From contig NZ_JALJYG010000008.1 of assembly GCF_024170505.1 (NCBI RefSeq), positions 1 through 64,000 on the forward strand: a stretch of DNA of 64,000 nt, written 5' to 3'. The notes under the pieces are model-generated. The model saw nothing but the letters and a program-made list of their open reading frames with translations. It was not told the origin of the DNA and did no database searches. Of the stretch, positions 8,684-16,864 are shown in pieces; position 1 is the stretch's first letter; each line of letters starts with the position of its first letter. The position numbers and the translations under genes were made by a program. The DNA is from Methanocalculus alkaliphilus (GTDB lineage: Archaea > Halobacteriota > Methanomicrobia > Methanomicrobiales > Methanocorpusculaceae).

Positions 8684-9847
8684 TTATTCTAAATTTCTTA
8701 GTCTTTGCACGAATCCTCTAAACTTGTAAATAACGTGATATATAGCCTCCTCGGTCGTAAACCTCCCCAATCCAAACCGTATAGCAGAGTGAAGATACTC
8801 CTCCTCCCTGCCAATTGCCTGTAATACATACGATGCCTCAACCGATGTTGTCGAGCAGGCTGACCCCGTTGAAATTGCCACGTCATCTCTGAGCAAATGA
8901 ATCAGCGCTTTGCTCTCAATGCCAGGGAAACAGACGTTGAGATTATGAGGGAGCCTCTGTTCCGGATGGCCATTGAGAATAACTCCTCCACACTCATTCT
9001 GAAATGCTTCGAGCATCATGGTCGTCCATTTTTTATACCGCTCGGCCTCAGCTTTCATCTCCTTCTGGGCGATCTCAATAGCTTTCCCAAGTCCGACAAT
9101 GCCGGGAACATTATAGGTCCCGGATCGAATGCCCTTCTCGTGACCGCCACCAAACATCACTGGTGATATGTTCTTTTTTGGATTCAGACCTGTGATGTAC
9201 AGAGCCCCGATCCCTTTAGGGCCATAGATCTTATGTCCTGATAATGAAAGGAGATCGATCTTCATTGCTTTTACATCAATGGGGATGTGGCCGACCGCCT
9301 GGGCAGCATCGGTATGGAACCGGACACCATGCTTTTTGGCAATCTCTCCAATCTCCTGTAATGGTGCTATTGTTCCTATCTCATTATTTGCAGCCATTAT
9401 CGAGATGAGGATGGTTCGATCCGTAATGGCAGCCTCAATATCTGCGGGATTAACCATCCCATATTGGTCGACCGGAAGATAAGTAACGGACTTTCCCATC
9501 TTTTCAAGATGTTTGGCGGTATCGAGGACTGCTTTGTGTTCTGTTACACAGGTGATGATATGGTTGCCTTTTGCGGCTAACTTATCCGTAACCCCAAGAA
9601 GTGCAATATTATCAGATTCTGTTGCTCCGCTTGTAAAATAAATTTCATTTGGCTTTGCATTCAGTATCGATGCAACCTGCTTCCTTGCCTTCTCAACGGC
9701 TTCATAAGCCCTGGCTCCATACATATGATCGATACTGGATGCATTACCAAAATCATCCTTAAAATAAGGGAGCATTGCTTCAAGCACTCGGGGATCAACC
9801 GGGGTTGTTGCATGATGATCCATGTAAACTGGTCTTGTATTATTCAT
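8684..9847 (-). CDS. dndA: Cysteine desulfurase of the DNA phosphorothioation system
   Basis: The 387-residue class V aminotransferase-fold enzyme shows the PLP lysine in SGHKIYGPKG (Lys206), FHTDAAQAVGH for cofactor contacts, and the catalytic cysteine in STGSACSTTS (Cys331). It removes sulfur from cysteine as an enzyme persulfide and passes it to DndC. It is the last gene of dndBCDEA and overlaps the end of dndE by 8 bases. General IscS/NifS-type desulfurases look the same, so the assignment as DndA rests on its place in the operon. The order with dndA last is also the order named in the archaeal DndCDEA systems. Confidence 0.9.
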   Translation of the reverse strand: MNNTRPVYMDHHATTPVDPRVLEAMLPYFKDDFGNASSIDHMYGARAYEAVEKARKQVASILNAKPNEIYFTSGATESDNIALLGVTDKLAAKGNHIITCVTEHKAVLDTAKHLEKMGKSVTYLPVDQYGMVNPADIEAAITDRTILISIMAANNEIGTIAPLQEIGEIAKKHGVRFHTDAAQAVGHIPIDVKAMKIDLLSLSGHKIYGPKGIGALYITGLNPKKNISPVMFGGGHEKGIRSGTYNVPGIVGLGKAIEIAQKEMKAEAERYKKWTTMMLEAFQNECGGVILNGHPEQRLPHNLNVCFPGIESKALIHLLRDDVAISTGSACSTTSVEASYVLQAIGREEEYLHSAIRFGLGRFTTEEAIYHVIYKFRGFVQRLRNLE

Positions 9848-10253
9848 GAGATCTCTCCTCTGACAGCATACCGGACTTAATCCCTTCGGCCTGGTGTTTT
9901 AGCAGGATCTGAAAATCTCCAAGACCTTTAATCTGGGGATACATACCAAATACCCCTCTATTTAAATGAGCCCTGAGCTGATGGTAGAGATCCTTCTCTG
10001 GATCAAGTCCATCGTGAATACAACGCTCTTTGACAAGTGCAATGAAAAATGTATCCCATTCACCTGTCAGTGTGTAACGGTTCAACTCCTGGCCGCGTTC
10101 ATCGTAATCATTCGGATTAGGTACTGTTTGATCATTCAATGAATAGCAGATAGCAATCCTTGAAAGAATATTGGGGGTAAGGCCCGTTTTTCCCTTCAAC
10201 TGACTGAGCCGATAGGTGGCTTTTTCACTAATCCTGATTCGATTGAAGTTCAT
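9840..10253 (-). CDS. dndE: DNA sulfur modification protein DndE
   Basis: The 137-residue protein matches DndE in size, placement and in the conserved block ELNRYTLTGEWDTFF (about residues 55-69). DndE is a small, basic, helical protein that binds nicked double-stranded DNA as a multimer and works with DndC and DndD to insert sulfur. The N-terminal part (ISEKATYRLSQLKGKTGLTPNILSRIAICYS) resembles a ribbon-helix-helix-like start. Its ATG overlaps the dndD stop by 4 bases, and its end overlaps dndA. At 137 residues it is a little longer than minimal DndE proteins. Confidence 0.88.
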   Translation of the reverse strand: MNFNRIRISEKATYRLSQLKGKTGLTPNILSRIAICYSLNDQTVPNPNDYDERGQELNRYTLTGEWDTFFIALVKERCIHDGLDPEKDLYHQLRAHLNRGVFGMYPQIKGLGDFQILLKHQAEGIKSGMLSEERSHE

Positions 10254-12271
10254 ACTTCCACCTCGGACCAGAAGTACCCAGGAGATATGGATGTCATCCG
10301 ATCTTTCTTAGAATAATCAAGATGGTATGCACGAGAGATATATGGCTGGAGAGTACGGAAATACTCAAGATCTATCTCTGTATCGGTTGAAAAGATGATC
10401 ATCTGTTCTCCGGCATGTTGGAAGAAATCCATTACAAGATTCCCCCTGTGCTCACTATCCAGCCGGCCGAGGGGAGTATCAATAATAAATGGGAGCTCCC
10501 GGCTTGAGGTGAGTGTCAGGCCCCAGAGTAATGATACTGCAAAGATCTCTTTCTCTCCGGCCGAGAGTAGTTCTTTGGGAATAACCTGACCATCGTGATC
10601 ATAAAGGGTGATAGTATAATCCCCATCTATCACCAGATTGCGGACATAGTCATCCTTTCTAATTAACCGGTTAAAACACATCAGAATATTATCTGCAAGC
10701 TGTTTTACCTTCTGTTCCTGAAGCTCTGTTGCATAATCATCAAGAACACGAATAACCTTATGTGCAAGATCAAGTTTCTTGGAGTCGCTCTTGACACTTT
10801 GAATTTCCTCAAGGCTTTTCTCACGTTTTCTGTTCAGTTCATTCAACTGGAAGGTCAGTTCACGCATTGAGGTATCCAGTGTATTCAGCTTCTCTTCGAG
10901 TCCACCAAAGGATTTATTTAATTTATTAAGTTCCTGAATATAAGGGGCGATAATTTCATCATCGGGAGCTTTATTAATATTCCCGACTATTTTCTGGCGT
11001 TGATGAGTGAGCTTTTCCAACGTTTCGGATAATGTATTCATTTTTTGTGGGACCCGAGATACCGCTTCATCAATCCATTGCAGAAGCTGATGGTATTCTG
11101 CCTGAGATACCTGATGGATTAATTTCTTCCCGATATGATCGTCACCTGGCTCTAGCTGGTTTTTTATGAGCGTGACAATTTTCTCTCTGATCTTCTCTAT
11201 TTGCTCTGATGGTACAGAAATATCAGACCAGAATTCAGATGACTGAATTGCTTTGTCAAAATCACTCATATTTGCCTGAATAAGCTCTTTTAAACGCTTT
11301 TGAGTCTGTATTGCATCCTCTTTTGTGATATTATCCTTCAGGATTTTACAATACTGTGGGGTGATTGAGAATGGAAATAGCCCTGCACATAAATCCCGAA
11401 GCTCATTTTCAACCTTCTCTATCTCATGTTCCAGCCGTATCTTTTCACCCTTCCACTCCTCACGTTTCCGGGCATATCCTCCCCCTTCACCAGCAAGAAT
11501 CTGTTCCTGTCGCTCTATCTCAGCCTTGATCTGATCACTCTGGCTTTTAATCTTGGCACGTTCCTGAAAAACATCATCCAACAAATGTTCTTTATCTGAG
11601 ATCTGCTTCATGATATCTTCAAGATTTTGATCAATCGAAGTTACTTTGGATCCTTTGAGGTGACGACTTGAGAATATCCCAAGATCAGCTCGGAGCCTGT
11701 CAACGATGTCAAGACCCAGAAGAGACTTGAAAGAATCTCTAAGATAGATATTCTCTGCATTATCCTCAACCAGGTTCTGAATCTTTTCGCCATCGAAGAG
11801 AAATAATCGTGCAAATCGGGGAGGTATTAATTCATTCAACAACTCCTGCCATTGATCTCTCTCCAAATCTGAGAGGACTTCACCATCATGTTGTATCGTC
11901 AGCTTCTCTGAAAATTTTGGATCAAAGAACCACTCACGCCGTACCTCATAGACTTTTTTCACCCCGGCATGGGTGAATTCAAAGATAATTTCTATAATTG
12001 GTCTGATAGTATTGGAGGTATTTCGGCTGCGAGGAACCATCTGCCGAACATATTTTTCATATTTTGTATTAGACATCTTGTTCCCGGGTGCGTACTGACC
12101 ATAGAGGCAGAGAAGAATTGAATCAAATAGTGTTGTTTTTCCTGCACCATTTCTGCCGCCAATGAGGATAATAGGTTTTGGGGTGTTTCCATTGGTCTTT
12201 GGCCTGAAATCCAGGACATTTCTACCTTGGAAGATCCGAACATTTTCCAGAGTTAATGAATGTAGCAACAT
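10250..12271 (-). CDS. dndD: DNA sulfur modification ATPase DndD
   Basis: The SMC/Rad50-like ATPase has Walker A GGRNGAGKTT near residue 38-47, a long coiled coil, LLSAGEKEIFAVSLLWGL as ABC signature, and Walker B/D-loop FIIDTPLGRLDSEHR near the C-terminus. DndD supplies ATPase activity that probably opens or nicks DNA during phosphorothioation. I start it at 12271 (MLLHSLTLENV), because GAGGG lies 5 bases before this ATG and the position gives a 10-base gap after dndC; an upstream open frame overlaps dndC by 77 bases and is unlikely to be used. The length, 673 residues, is usual for DndD. Confidence 0.9.
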   Translation of the reverse strand: MLLHSLTLENVRIFQGRNVLDFRPKTNGNTPKPIILIGGRNGAGKTTLFDSILLCLYGQYAPGNKMSNTKYEKYVRQMVPRSRNTSNTIRPIIEIIFEFTHAGVKKVYEVRREWFFDPKFSEKLTIQHDGEVLSDLERDQWQELLNELIPPRFARLFLFDGEKIQNLVEDNAENIYLRDSFKSLLGLDIVDRLRADLGIFSSRHLKGSKVTSIDQNLEDIMKQISDKEHLLDDVFQERAKIKSQSDQIKAEIERQEQILAGEGGGYARKREEWKGEKIRLEHEIEKVENELRDLCAGLFPFSITPQYCKILKDNITKEDAIQTQKRLKELIQANMSDFDKAIQSSEFWSDISVPSEQIEKIREKIVTLIKNQLEPGDDHIGKKLIHQVSQAEYHQLLQWIDEAVSRVPQKMNTLSETLEKLTHQRQKIVGNINKAPDDEIIAPYIQELNKLNKSFGGLEEKLNTLDTSMRELTFQLNELNRKREKSLEEIQSVKSDSKKLDLAHKVIRVLDDYATELQEQKVKQLADNILMCFNRLIRKDDYVRNLVIDGDYTITLYDHDGQVIPKELLSAGEKEIFAVSLLWGLTLTSSRELPFIIDTPLGRLDSEHRGNLVMDFFQHAGEQMIIFSTDTEIDLEYFRTLQPYISRAYHLDYSKKDRMTSISPGYFWSEVEV

Positions 12272-12281
12272 AAAAAGACCC

Positions 12282-13745
12282 TCAAATATACCGAAGATTA
12301 CGCCTTCTGGTATCAATACCATCTGGCTTGGCAATATGTTCCCGTATTTCTTCCTCACTCAACCAATCTTCGGACAGCACATCCCCAATCCGGTTATACA
12401 CAGATGAACGACGGGACATCCCCTGCATCTGATGCTCAACATCCAGAAGTTTTGTTACAAGACGAAGTGGAAGATTGTGTTTCTCACATATTTCATTCAG
12501 GAGATCCTGTTCAGCCTGAGAGAATGAGCCCAGGTCATCCTTCGTAAAGTTCAGGCTCTCTCCCATAACTTCCTCGTATATTTGTGCTAAGGAATCGTTC
12601 CAGTCACTTCGCTGTGCCATCCATATTCGGCGGATTTCCTCGATTTCTTCGGGCTGAATTAATTGAACGTCCGGATATGGTCCCTTTTCCTGAACGTCTT
12701 TCTGAATTTCAAGTAATTTTCTGAGGAGATATTTACAATAATCAAATGTATATGGACCTCTGATGATATCCCAGTCATCACCTTTCTTCATGACTTTTAC
12801 TTTACCATTCATCCGACGATAATCACGGTAGAGATGCTTCTTTTCAGGTATCTGGGTTTCGGCAAGCTCATTGCGTAATTCAAGTAAAGGCTCAAGCCAA
12901 TCCTCTCCACTCTCAATAAGGGCCTCCATGCTCCGGTCTCGCTGGACAACGGTGCACACCCAGCATCCAAACCGGCTATTCCCACATGATCCCGTCTGGG
13001 TATCTACCACAAGCGGACATTCGCCATCCTGAGCATTTTTGTAGAGAGCCAACAGGTCCCGATTATTATTGCCCCAGGGGGAGGGTTTCTGGAGGAGATA
13101 CGTCCAGACATCATCAACCGAAAAATCCTCAATCGGAGTATATACATAGGACTGAGCAAAACGTGAGTGGTGAGAAAGCTTTGATCCCTCGATCTTGTAG
13201 AGGTTCATGACCTGATCACGGGTGTTACTCTCCCCTTTCCTGACACCGAGGATCATGACTACTTCCCCATACTTCGTGACACTCTCAAGAATAAATCGAT
13301 CAGCAGTCCGAATCTTGAGTCGCTCAGTGCACCAGCGAAACTGTGTACTGGGTGCAGGATACCCTTTGCCAATCAGATTGACCCAGAAAGAGTCGATGAT
13401 TCGTGGAGTTAACTGAAATGCCTTAAATGGCAATTTCTTTTCTGTCGCTGTTTGATTGATTCTCTCAAGCGTTGTTGTAATATAATCAACGATGACAGGT
13501 GTTTCAACGAGGGTATCCGAGGAGATAACAAAAACCGGCTTTTGTCGCTTTGATTCAGGCAATTCGCCAAGTGCATACCAGACGAGTTGCAAAGCGGTTG
13601 TTGAGTCTTTTCCACCACTGTATCCGATAACCCACGGCCGGTTATCACTCAGGTATACTTCCTGAATCTCACGGTAATGTTCAGCCAGATTTTTCTTATC
13701 AAAAACTGAGACCGTTTTTCCATTCAGGGTCTGCTGGGGGGTCAT
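12282..13745 (-). CDS. dndC: Phosphorothioation PAPS-reductase-like protein DndC
   Basis: The 487-residue protein carries the PP-loop SGGKDS (43-48) of the PAPS-reductase/ATP-pyrophosphatase fold and conserved cysteines: one in WCTERLK near 139 and a cluster GSCGNSRFGCWVC near 262-274, which can bind a 4Fe-4S centre. DndC activates DNA phosphate with ATP and receives sulfur from DndA. The helical C-terminal domain is also typical. Its ATG overlaps the dndB stop by 4 bases, and dndD follows 10 bases downstream. Confidence 0.93.
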   Translation of the reverse strand: MTPQQTLNGKTVSVFDKKNLAEHYREIQEVYLSDNRPWVIGYSGGKDSTTALQLVWYALGELPESKRQKPVFVISSDTLVETPVIVDYITTTLERINQTATEKKLPFKAFQLTPRIIDSFWVNLIGKGYPAPSTQFRWCTERLKIRTADRFILESVTKYGEVVMILGVRKGESNTRDQVMNLYKIEGSKLSHHSRFAQSYVYTPIEDFSVDDVWTYLLQKPSPWGNNNRDLLALYKNAQDGECPLVVDTQTGSCGNSRFGCWVCTVVQRDRSMEALIESGEDWLEPLLELRNELAETQIPEKKHLYRDYRRMNGKVKVMKKGDDWDIIRGPYTFDYCKYLLRKLLEIQKDVQEKGPYPDVQLIQPEEIEEIRRIWMAQRSDWNDSLAQIYEEVMGESLNFTKDDLGSFSQAEQDLLNEICEKHNLPLRLVTKLLDVEHQMQGMSRRSSVYNRIGDVLSEDWLSEEEIREHIAKPDGIDTRRRNLRYI

Positions 13746-14881
13746 AATGCCCTTCCTTTCATGACATTCATAAATTTAATCTCATTCTCTTCTTCATCCT
13801 GAGAGAGGGGGACATTCATTTTTAGCTTAAGATAATTGCTGGTTAAAGCAAGGTTCATCTGACTTTTGGATATCCTTCCGTTATTCATTGCTCTGCCTTC
13901 CCAATCGGGGTTCGAACGTGACCAGTCAATCTGATGGAGTCCGGTTAATTGCTCTCTCCAGTTATTCGGATATTCTGATACGAGTGCATGTCCAAGAATA
14001 CCAAGTGAATGAAGGGCAATTCCATGTGCATGAACAAAGTCATTTCGAAGTGAACTGGCTGAGACATCCCTTCTGATCAATAGTTGCCAATCTGGGATAT
14101 TTTCTGCGACAACACTCCAGTATTCAGATGCAAGCTTTTCATCATCTTTTGTGATCTTTTTACTTTTTTCCGTCTTTCCAAGAAGAGCAGCTGTTGCCTG
14201 ATAAATACTGGAGAGAGTGAACATTTTTCTGGATCTATTCGAGATTGTTGTTTTTTCTAACTCGGTCAGATCTTTGAACAGTGGAATTGAATCTGCTATG
14301 ACTCTTATCGACTGCGCGAATTCATCTCTTGCATCATAGAGGATTGATATAGATTTTGTGGGTCGGATCGCATGACGATTAAGATCTGAAAACATCTGCT
14401 GACTTCGTTGTAATCCTGCATCCACAAAGAAAACAACGGATAATGTTTCATTCCCCAGCTCAGGACGCTCTTTTAACGCCTCTTCAATTGCAGCCCGGCG
14501 GTGCTGGCCATCATTAATGAGGACTCTGGCATCCATGGGAAAAACAATTTTACCTACTTTGCTATTTGGATTATCCGGGTCGGCAGGAATGAATTTAACC
14601 GGGGCTTCACTGATTGATGCTGCTATTGATGAGAATATATAATCATTTGGATTATTGATGATATAACGCGCAATCTCGGGGATCCTGGCCCTATTTATAA
14701 CTCGTTGCGAACGAAACTGAACAGGAACTTCTGACTCATTAAACCGGAAGATAGCCGGAATAAGTTTAAGCTGGACCATAGCAGAATAGTATTCTCTTCC
14801 GGCTTGAATACCACGGATTGCTGGAAAAGAATATACAGCAGTGTTGAGATCATCAATCTCATCAAAAGCCACAGATTTCAT
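13742..14881 (-). CDS. dndB: DGQHR-domain protein DndB, putative repressor of the dnd operon
   Basis: The 379-residue protein contains the hallmark DGQHR (residues 124-128) in the context INDGQHRRAAIEEAL, and the expected following FSDLNRHA region. DndB in bacteria represses its own operon and tunes the level of DNA sulfur. It is the first gene of dndBCDEA. A cluster of three related half-sites lies immediately upstream, at 14895-14953, overlapping the likely TATA box, which fits autoregulation. The archaeal operons described as DndCDEA lack an obligatory dndB, so its presence here is of interest. Confidence 0.92.
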   Translation of the reverse strand: MKSVAFDEIDDLNTAVYSFPAIRGIQAGREYYSAMVQLKLIPAIFRFNESEVPVQFRSQRVINRARIPEIARYIINNPNDYIFSSIAASISEAPVKFIPADPDNPNSKVGKIVFPMDARVLINDGQHRRAAIEEALKERPELGNETLSVVFFVDAGLQRSQQMFSDLNRHAIRPTKSISILYDARDEFAQSIRVIADSIPLFKDLTELEKTTISNRSRKMFTLSSIYQATAALLGKTEKSKKITKDDEKLASEYWSVVAENIPDWQLLIRRDVSASSLRNDFVHAHGIALHSLGILGHALVSEYPNNWREQLTGLHQIDWSRSNPDWEGRAMNNGRISKSQMNLALTSNYLKLKMNVPLSQDEEENEIKFMNVMKGRAL

Positions 14882-14894
14882 ATGCTCATTCTAT

Positions 14895-14953
14895 GTGGAA
14901 GTTTGTATTTATATGTTTGGAAGTATGTTTTTACTCAATATGTAAACTTCCAC
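14895..14953 (-). promoter_or_regulatory. dnd promoter with three operator-like half-sites
   Basis: Read on the plus strand, TGGAAGTTTGTATTTA (14896-14911) is repeated as TGGAAGTATGTTTTTA (14918-14933), 22 bases apart, and AAACTTCCAC (14944-14953) is the exact inverse of GTGGAAGTTT (14895-14904). On the minus strand TATAAATA (14906-14913) forms a TATA box about 25-30 bases before the dndB ATG, so the transcript is probably leaderless or nearly so. The repeats overlap the TATA box, as expected for a repressor site; DndB is the obvious candidate ligand. Confidence 0.6.
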
Positions 14954-15041
14954 TACCGGGTGACTGATACAATCCAGCTCACTATGAATGCAGGGTTTTA
15001 GTGCATATCAAGGGACAGTCTGTAGCCATAGTAACTCGACT

Positions 15042-15848
15042 TTATGGCACCTCGTCGCTATTTTCCTCATATTCATAATCCCACAAATCATCGAGATCGT
15101 CTGAAAGCAAGTGCAATGCCGAGCTGACGCAGTCCACCAGCCATGAGTGTTTTTCGATGTTTGGATCAGACACTGCTTTCACAAGAGGGGGGATTGCCCT
15201 TGGGTCACCTATTCTTCCAAGTGCCAATGCAGCTGCACTCCGGCTCTCTTCTTCAGATAGGTTTTCATTCAATAATATTTCACAGAGAGGCTCAAACGCC
15301 GGAGCCCATTGGTTCATGCCTAATGCAGTTATAGCTTCATCTAAAAGGTATTCATCAGTATCTGGATCGTTGAGAAACTTCAAAAGAATATAATTTGAAT
15401 CGATTGTGTTAATGTCCATCAGAATATGAATGATAAGTTTTTTGATATAAACCGAGTATGAACCAAAAGCTACCTCGTCTAACACATCCTCCTCAAGTTC
15501 ATAATATTCGGCCAAACTATGGATAACCGATCTATCGCCCCCCTCAGTCAGTTCGTATATATAATCAAAAGGGTCATCGAAGATCTCATCGAGTATGGCT
15601 GCCAATTGCTTTATGATCGAGGTGTCATAAAAAATGCAGAGATTAATTATTGTTTCATTGATATATTGGAAAAGGGTGTCTCTATCCTCAGTGGGGATAT
15701 CCCTGATAGATTCTATTATTGGGCCAATCGCTCTCGCATCACCCAGGCGAACAAGACATTTTATTGCGGCTTTCCGGACATCAAGAAAAGGAGATGCAAG
15801 GGCATCAATCAGGGCATAGGTGCATTCATCAAACAGATTGGTAGCCAT
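15042..15848 (-). CDS. HEAT-repeat (PBS-lyase-like) protein next to the dnd operon
   Basis: The 268-residue acidic protein contains HEAT-like repeats at both ends: DVRKAAIKCLVRLGDARAI (about 23-41), DEAITALGMNQWAPAFEPL and SAAALALGRIGDPRAIPPL (about 205-225). These form a helical solenoid for protein binding; no catalytic motif or signal peptide is visible. It is codirectional with dndB, from which it is separated by the dnd promoter, so it has its own transcription unit. Whether it takes part in the phosphorothioation defence is unknown. Confidence 0.7.
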   Translation of the reverse strand: MATNLFDECTYALIDALASPFLDVRKAAIKCLVRLGDARAIGPIIESIRDIPTEDRDTLFQYINETIINLCIFYDTSIIKQLAAILDEIFDDPFDYIYELTEGGDRSVIHSLAEYYELEEDVLDEVAFGSYSVYIKKLIIHILMDINTIDSNYILLKFLNDPDTDEYLLDEAITALGMNQWAPAFEPLCEILLNENLSEEESRSAAALALGRIGDPRAIPPLVKAVSDPNIEKHSWLVDCVSSALHLLSDDLDDLWDYEYEENSDEVP

Positions 15849-16243
15849 GTCATAAACCTCAGAGTGATCTCAACCATGAAGTAATCAAATGAAGAGTTAT
15901 TGGGTTTGATCAGGATAAGGCTTGGGTTTTAAAACAATGCTATCGTTGGATGATTAAGAAATCCAAAGCTCAAAAGAAAATATCTCACTCATAAAAACGT
16001 TGTCTAACATTACATGGGATGTATACAAATGGCCAAAAGTCCAAGATACCTATGGAAATGGTGAGCAATCCCCCCCAAAGACCATACCTCATACCTGACC
16101 GACGTTGACAGTTGACAATAAACAACATCCTTTCTTCCACCCTATCGTTCTCTTGGCAGAGCAGGTTCTCTTCTCGACTCCTCTCTTTTGATTTCGATTC
16201 CGTCAGGAAAAAGAAGCTAGTACTATATCAACGTATGATCTTT
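15849..16243. other. Gene-poor region between the HEAT-repeat gene and the duplication zone
   Basis: I see no credible gene from 15849 to 16243. The stretch is AT-rich at its left, with many short open frames broken by stops. From about 16134 it enters a sequence that is repeated at 17703-17852 (direct repeat A). The following 16244-16479 is a MITE-like insertion described separately. Confidence 0.6.
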
Positions 16244-16249
16244 CATCAT
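16134..16249. repeat. Direct repeat A, left part of copy 1 (interrupted by the MITE-like element)
   Basis: The block starting CCACCCTATCGTT and running through GGCAGAGCAGGTTCTCTTC to ATGATCTTTCATCAT matches 17703-17819 with scattered substitutions. Copy 1 resumes after the inserted element at about 16480-16516 with CATCATATCC...CATGGTATCCGGATTCATG, which continues the match to 17814-17852. The uninterrupted copy is therefore the ancestral arrangement. Confidence 0.75.
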
Positions 16250-16479
16250 GGTATGAATCATCATCAGGAGAGGAGCGATTCCGAAGAACGAAAACACATT
16301 CGGACTGCAGGAGAGGGGTATATACTCCTGCGACGAAGAGATATCCATCTAAGTAAGATCCATCTAAGAGAGATCCATTTGTTTCATCCAGAGGGTGGGG
16401 ATCGATCCCCGGAGGGTACGCCGGAGAGTACCTGCTCTTTCGCTCTTCAAGGATCAGTATGATCCTTCATACCATGATG
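16244..16479. mobile_element. MITE-like element of 236 bp with 14-bp terminal inverted repeats
   Basis: The segment begins CATCATGGTATGAA (16244-16257) and ends with the exact inverse TTCATACCATGATG (16466-16479). It is absent from the otherwise matching repeat A copy at 17703-17852, so it is an insertion. CATCAT occurs at both borders and may be a 6-base target duplication. It contains no gene; the inside has short repeats of the type ATCCATCTAAG and a small palindrome GGATCGATCC. A non-autonomous transposable element is the simplest explanation; the parent family is not recognised. Confidence 0.65.
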
Positions 16480-16492
16480 ATCCATCATATCC

Positions 16493-16864
16493 TCACCCCC
16501 CATGGTATCCGGATTCATGAATGACGCACGGATGAAACCAGGGTATTTGTGCAGCAGCCCGCTGCACAAATTCAGGATCGGGCCATGCCTCTGCAAACGA
16601 GCGCATGTACTTCAGGTTTCGGGGAGAGAAACCCCGTACATCCGGGAACTCCTTTCTGAGATCGTCTGAGAGCCGGTCGATCACCTTTGATCCCCACCCC
16701 TCCTGCTCCTGCCTCTCCATGATCTCCCGTCCTATCTGCCAGTAGAGCAGGATGAGCTCCCGGTTCACCGAAAGAATCGCCCGGGTCTGTGCCTGCCGTA
16801 TCCGCACCTTCAGAGCCGCAAGAAACGTGGGATAATCCTCCGGGAGTGCATCACTCAAACCCAT
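16493..16864 (-). pseudogene. Truncated DUF1016 (YhcG-type) nuclease, N-terminal part only
   Basis: The first roughly 110 residues from MGLSDALPED are nearly identical to the intact gene at 19146-20174, covering the N-terminal helical domain (WQIGREIMERQ, GFSPRNLKYMRSFAEAWPDPEFVQ). After AQIPWFH the sequence runs into repeat A and ends at a chance stop (16493), so the whole PD-(D/E)XK nuclease domain is missing. A strong GGAGGGG site sits 7 bases before the ATG. It represents the decayed copy of a duplication of about 1 kb. Confidence 0.85.
16546..16570. repeat. 25-bp perfect hairpin in the truncated DUF1016 gene
   Basis: TTTGTGCAGC, a 5-base loop and GCTGCACAAA form a perfect 10-bp stem. 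The intact paralogue has a hairpin at the matching place (19856-19880) with a different stem sequence that still pairs fully. Confidence 0.8.
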
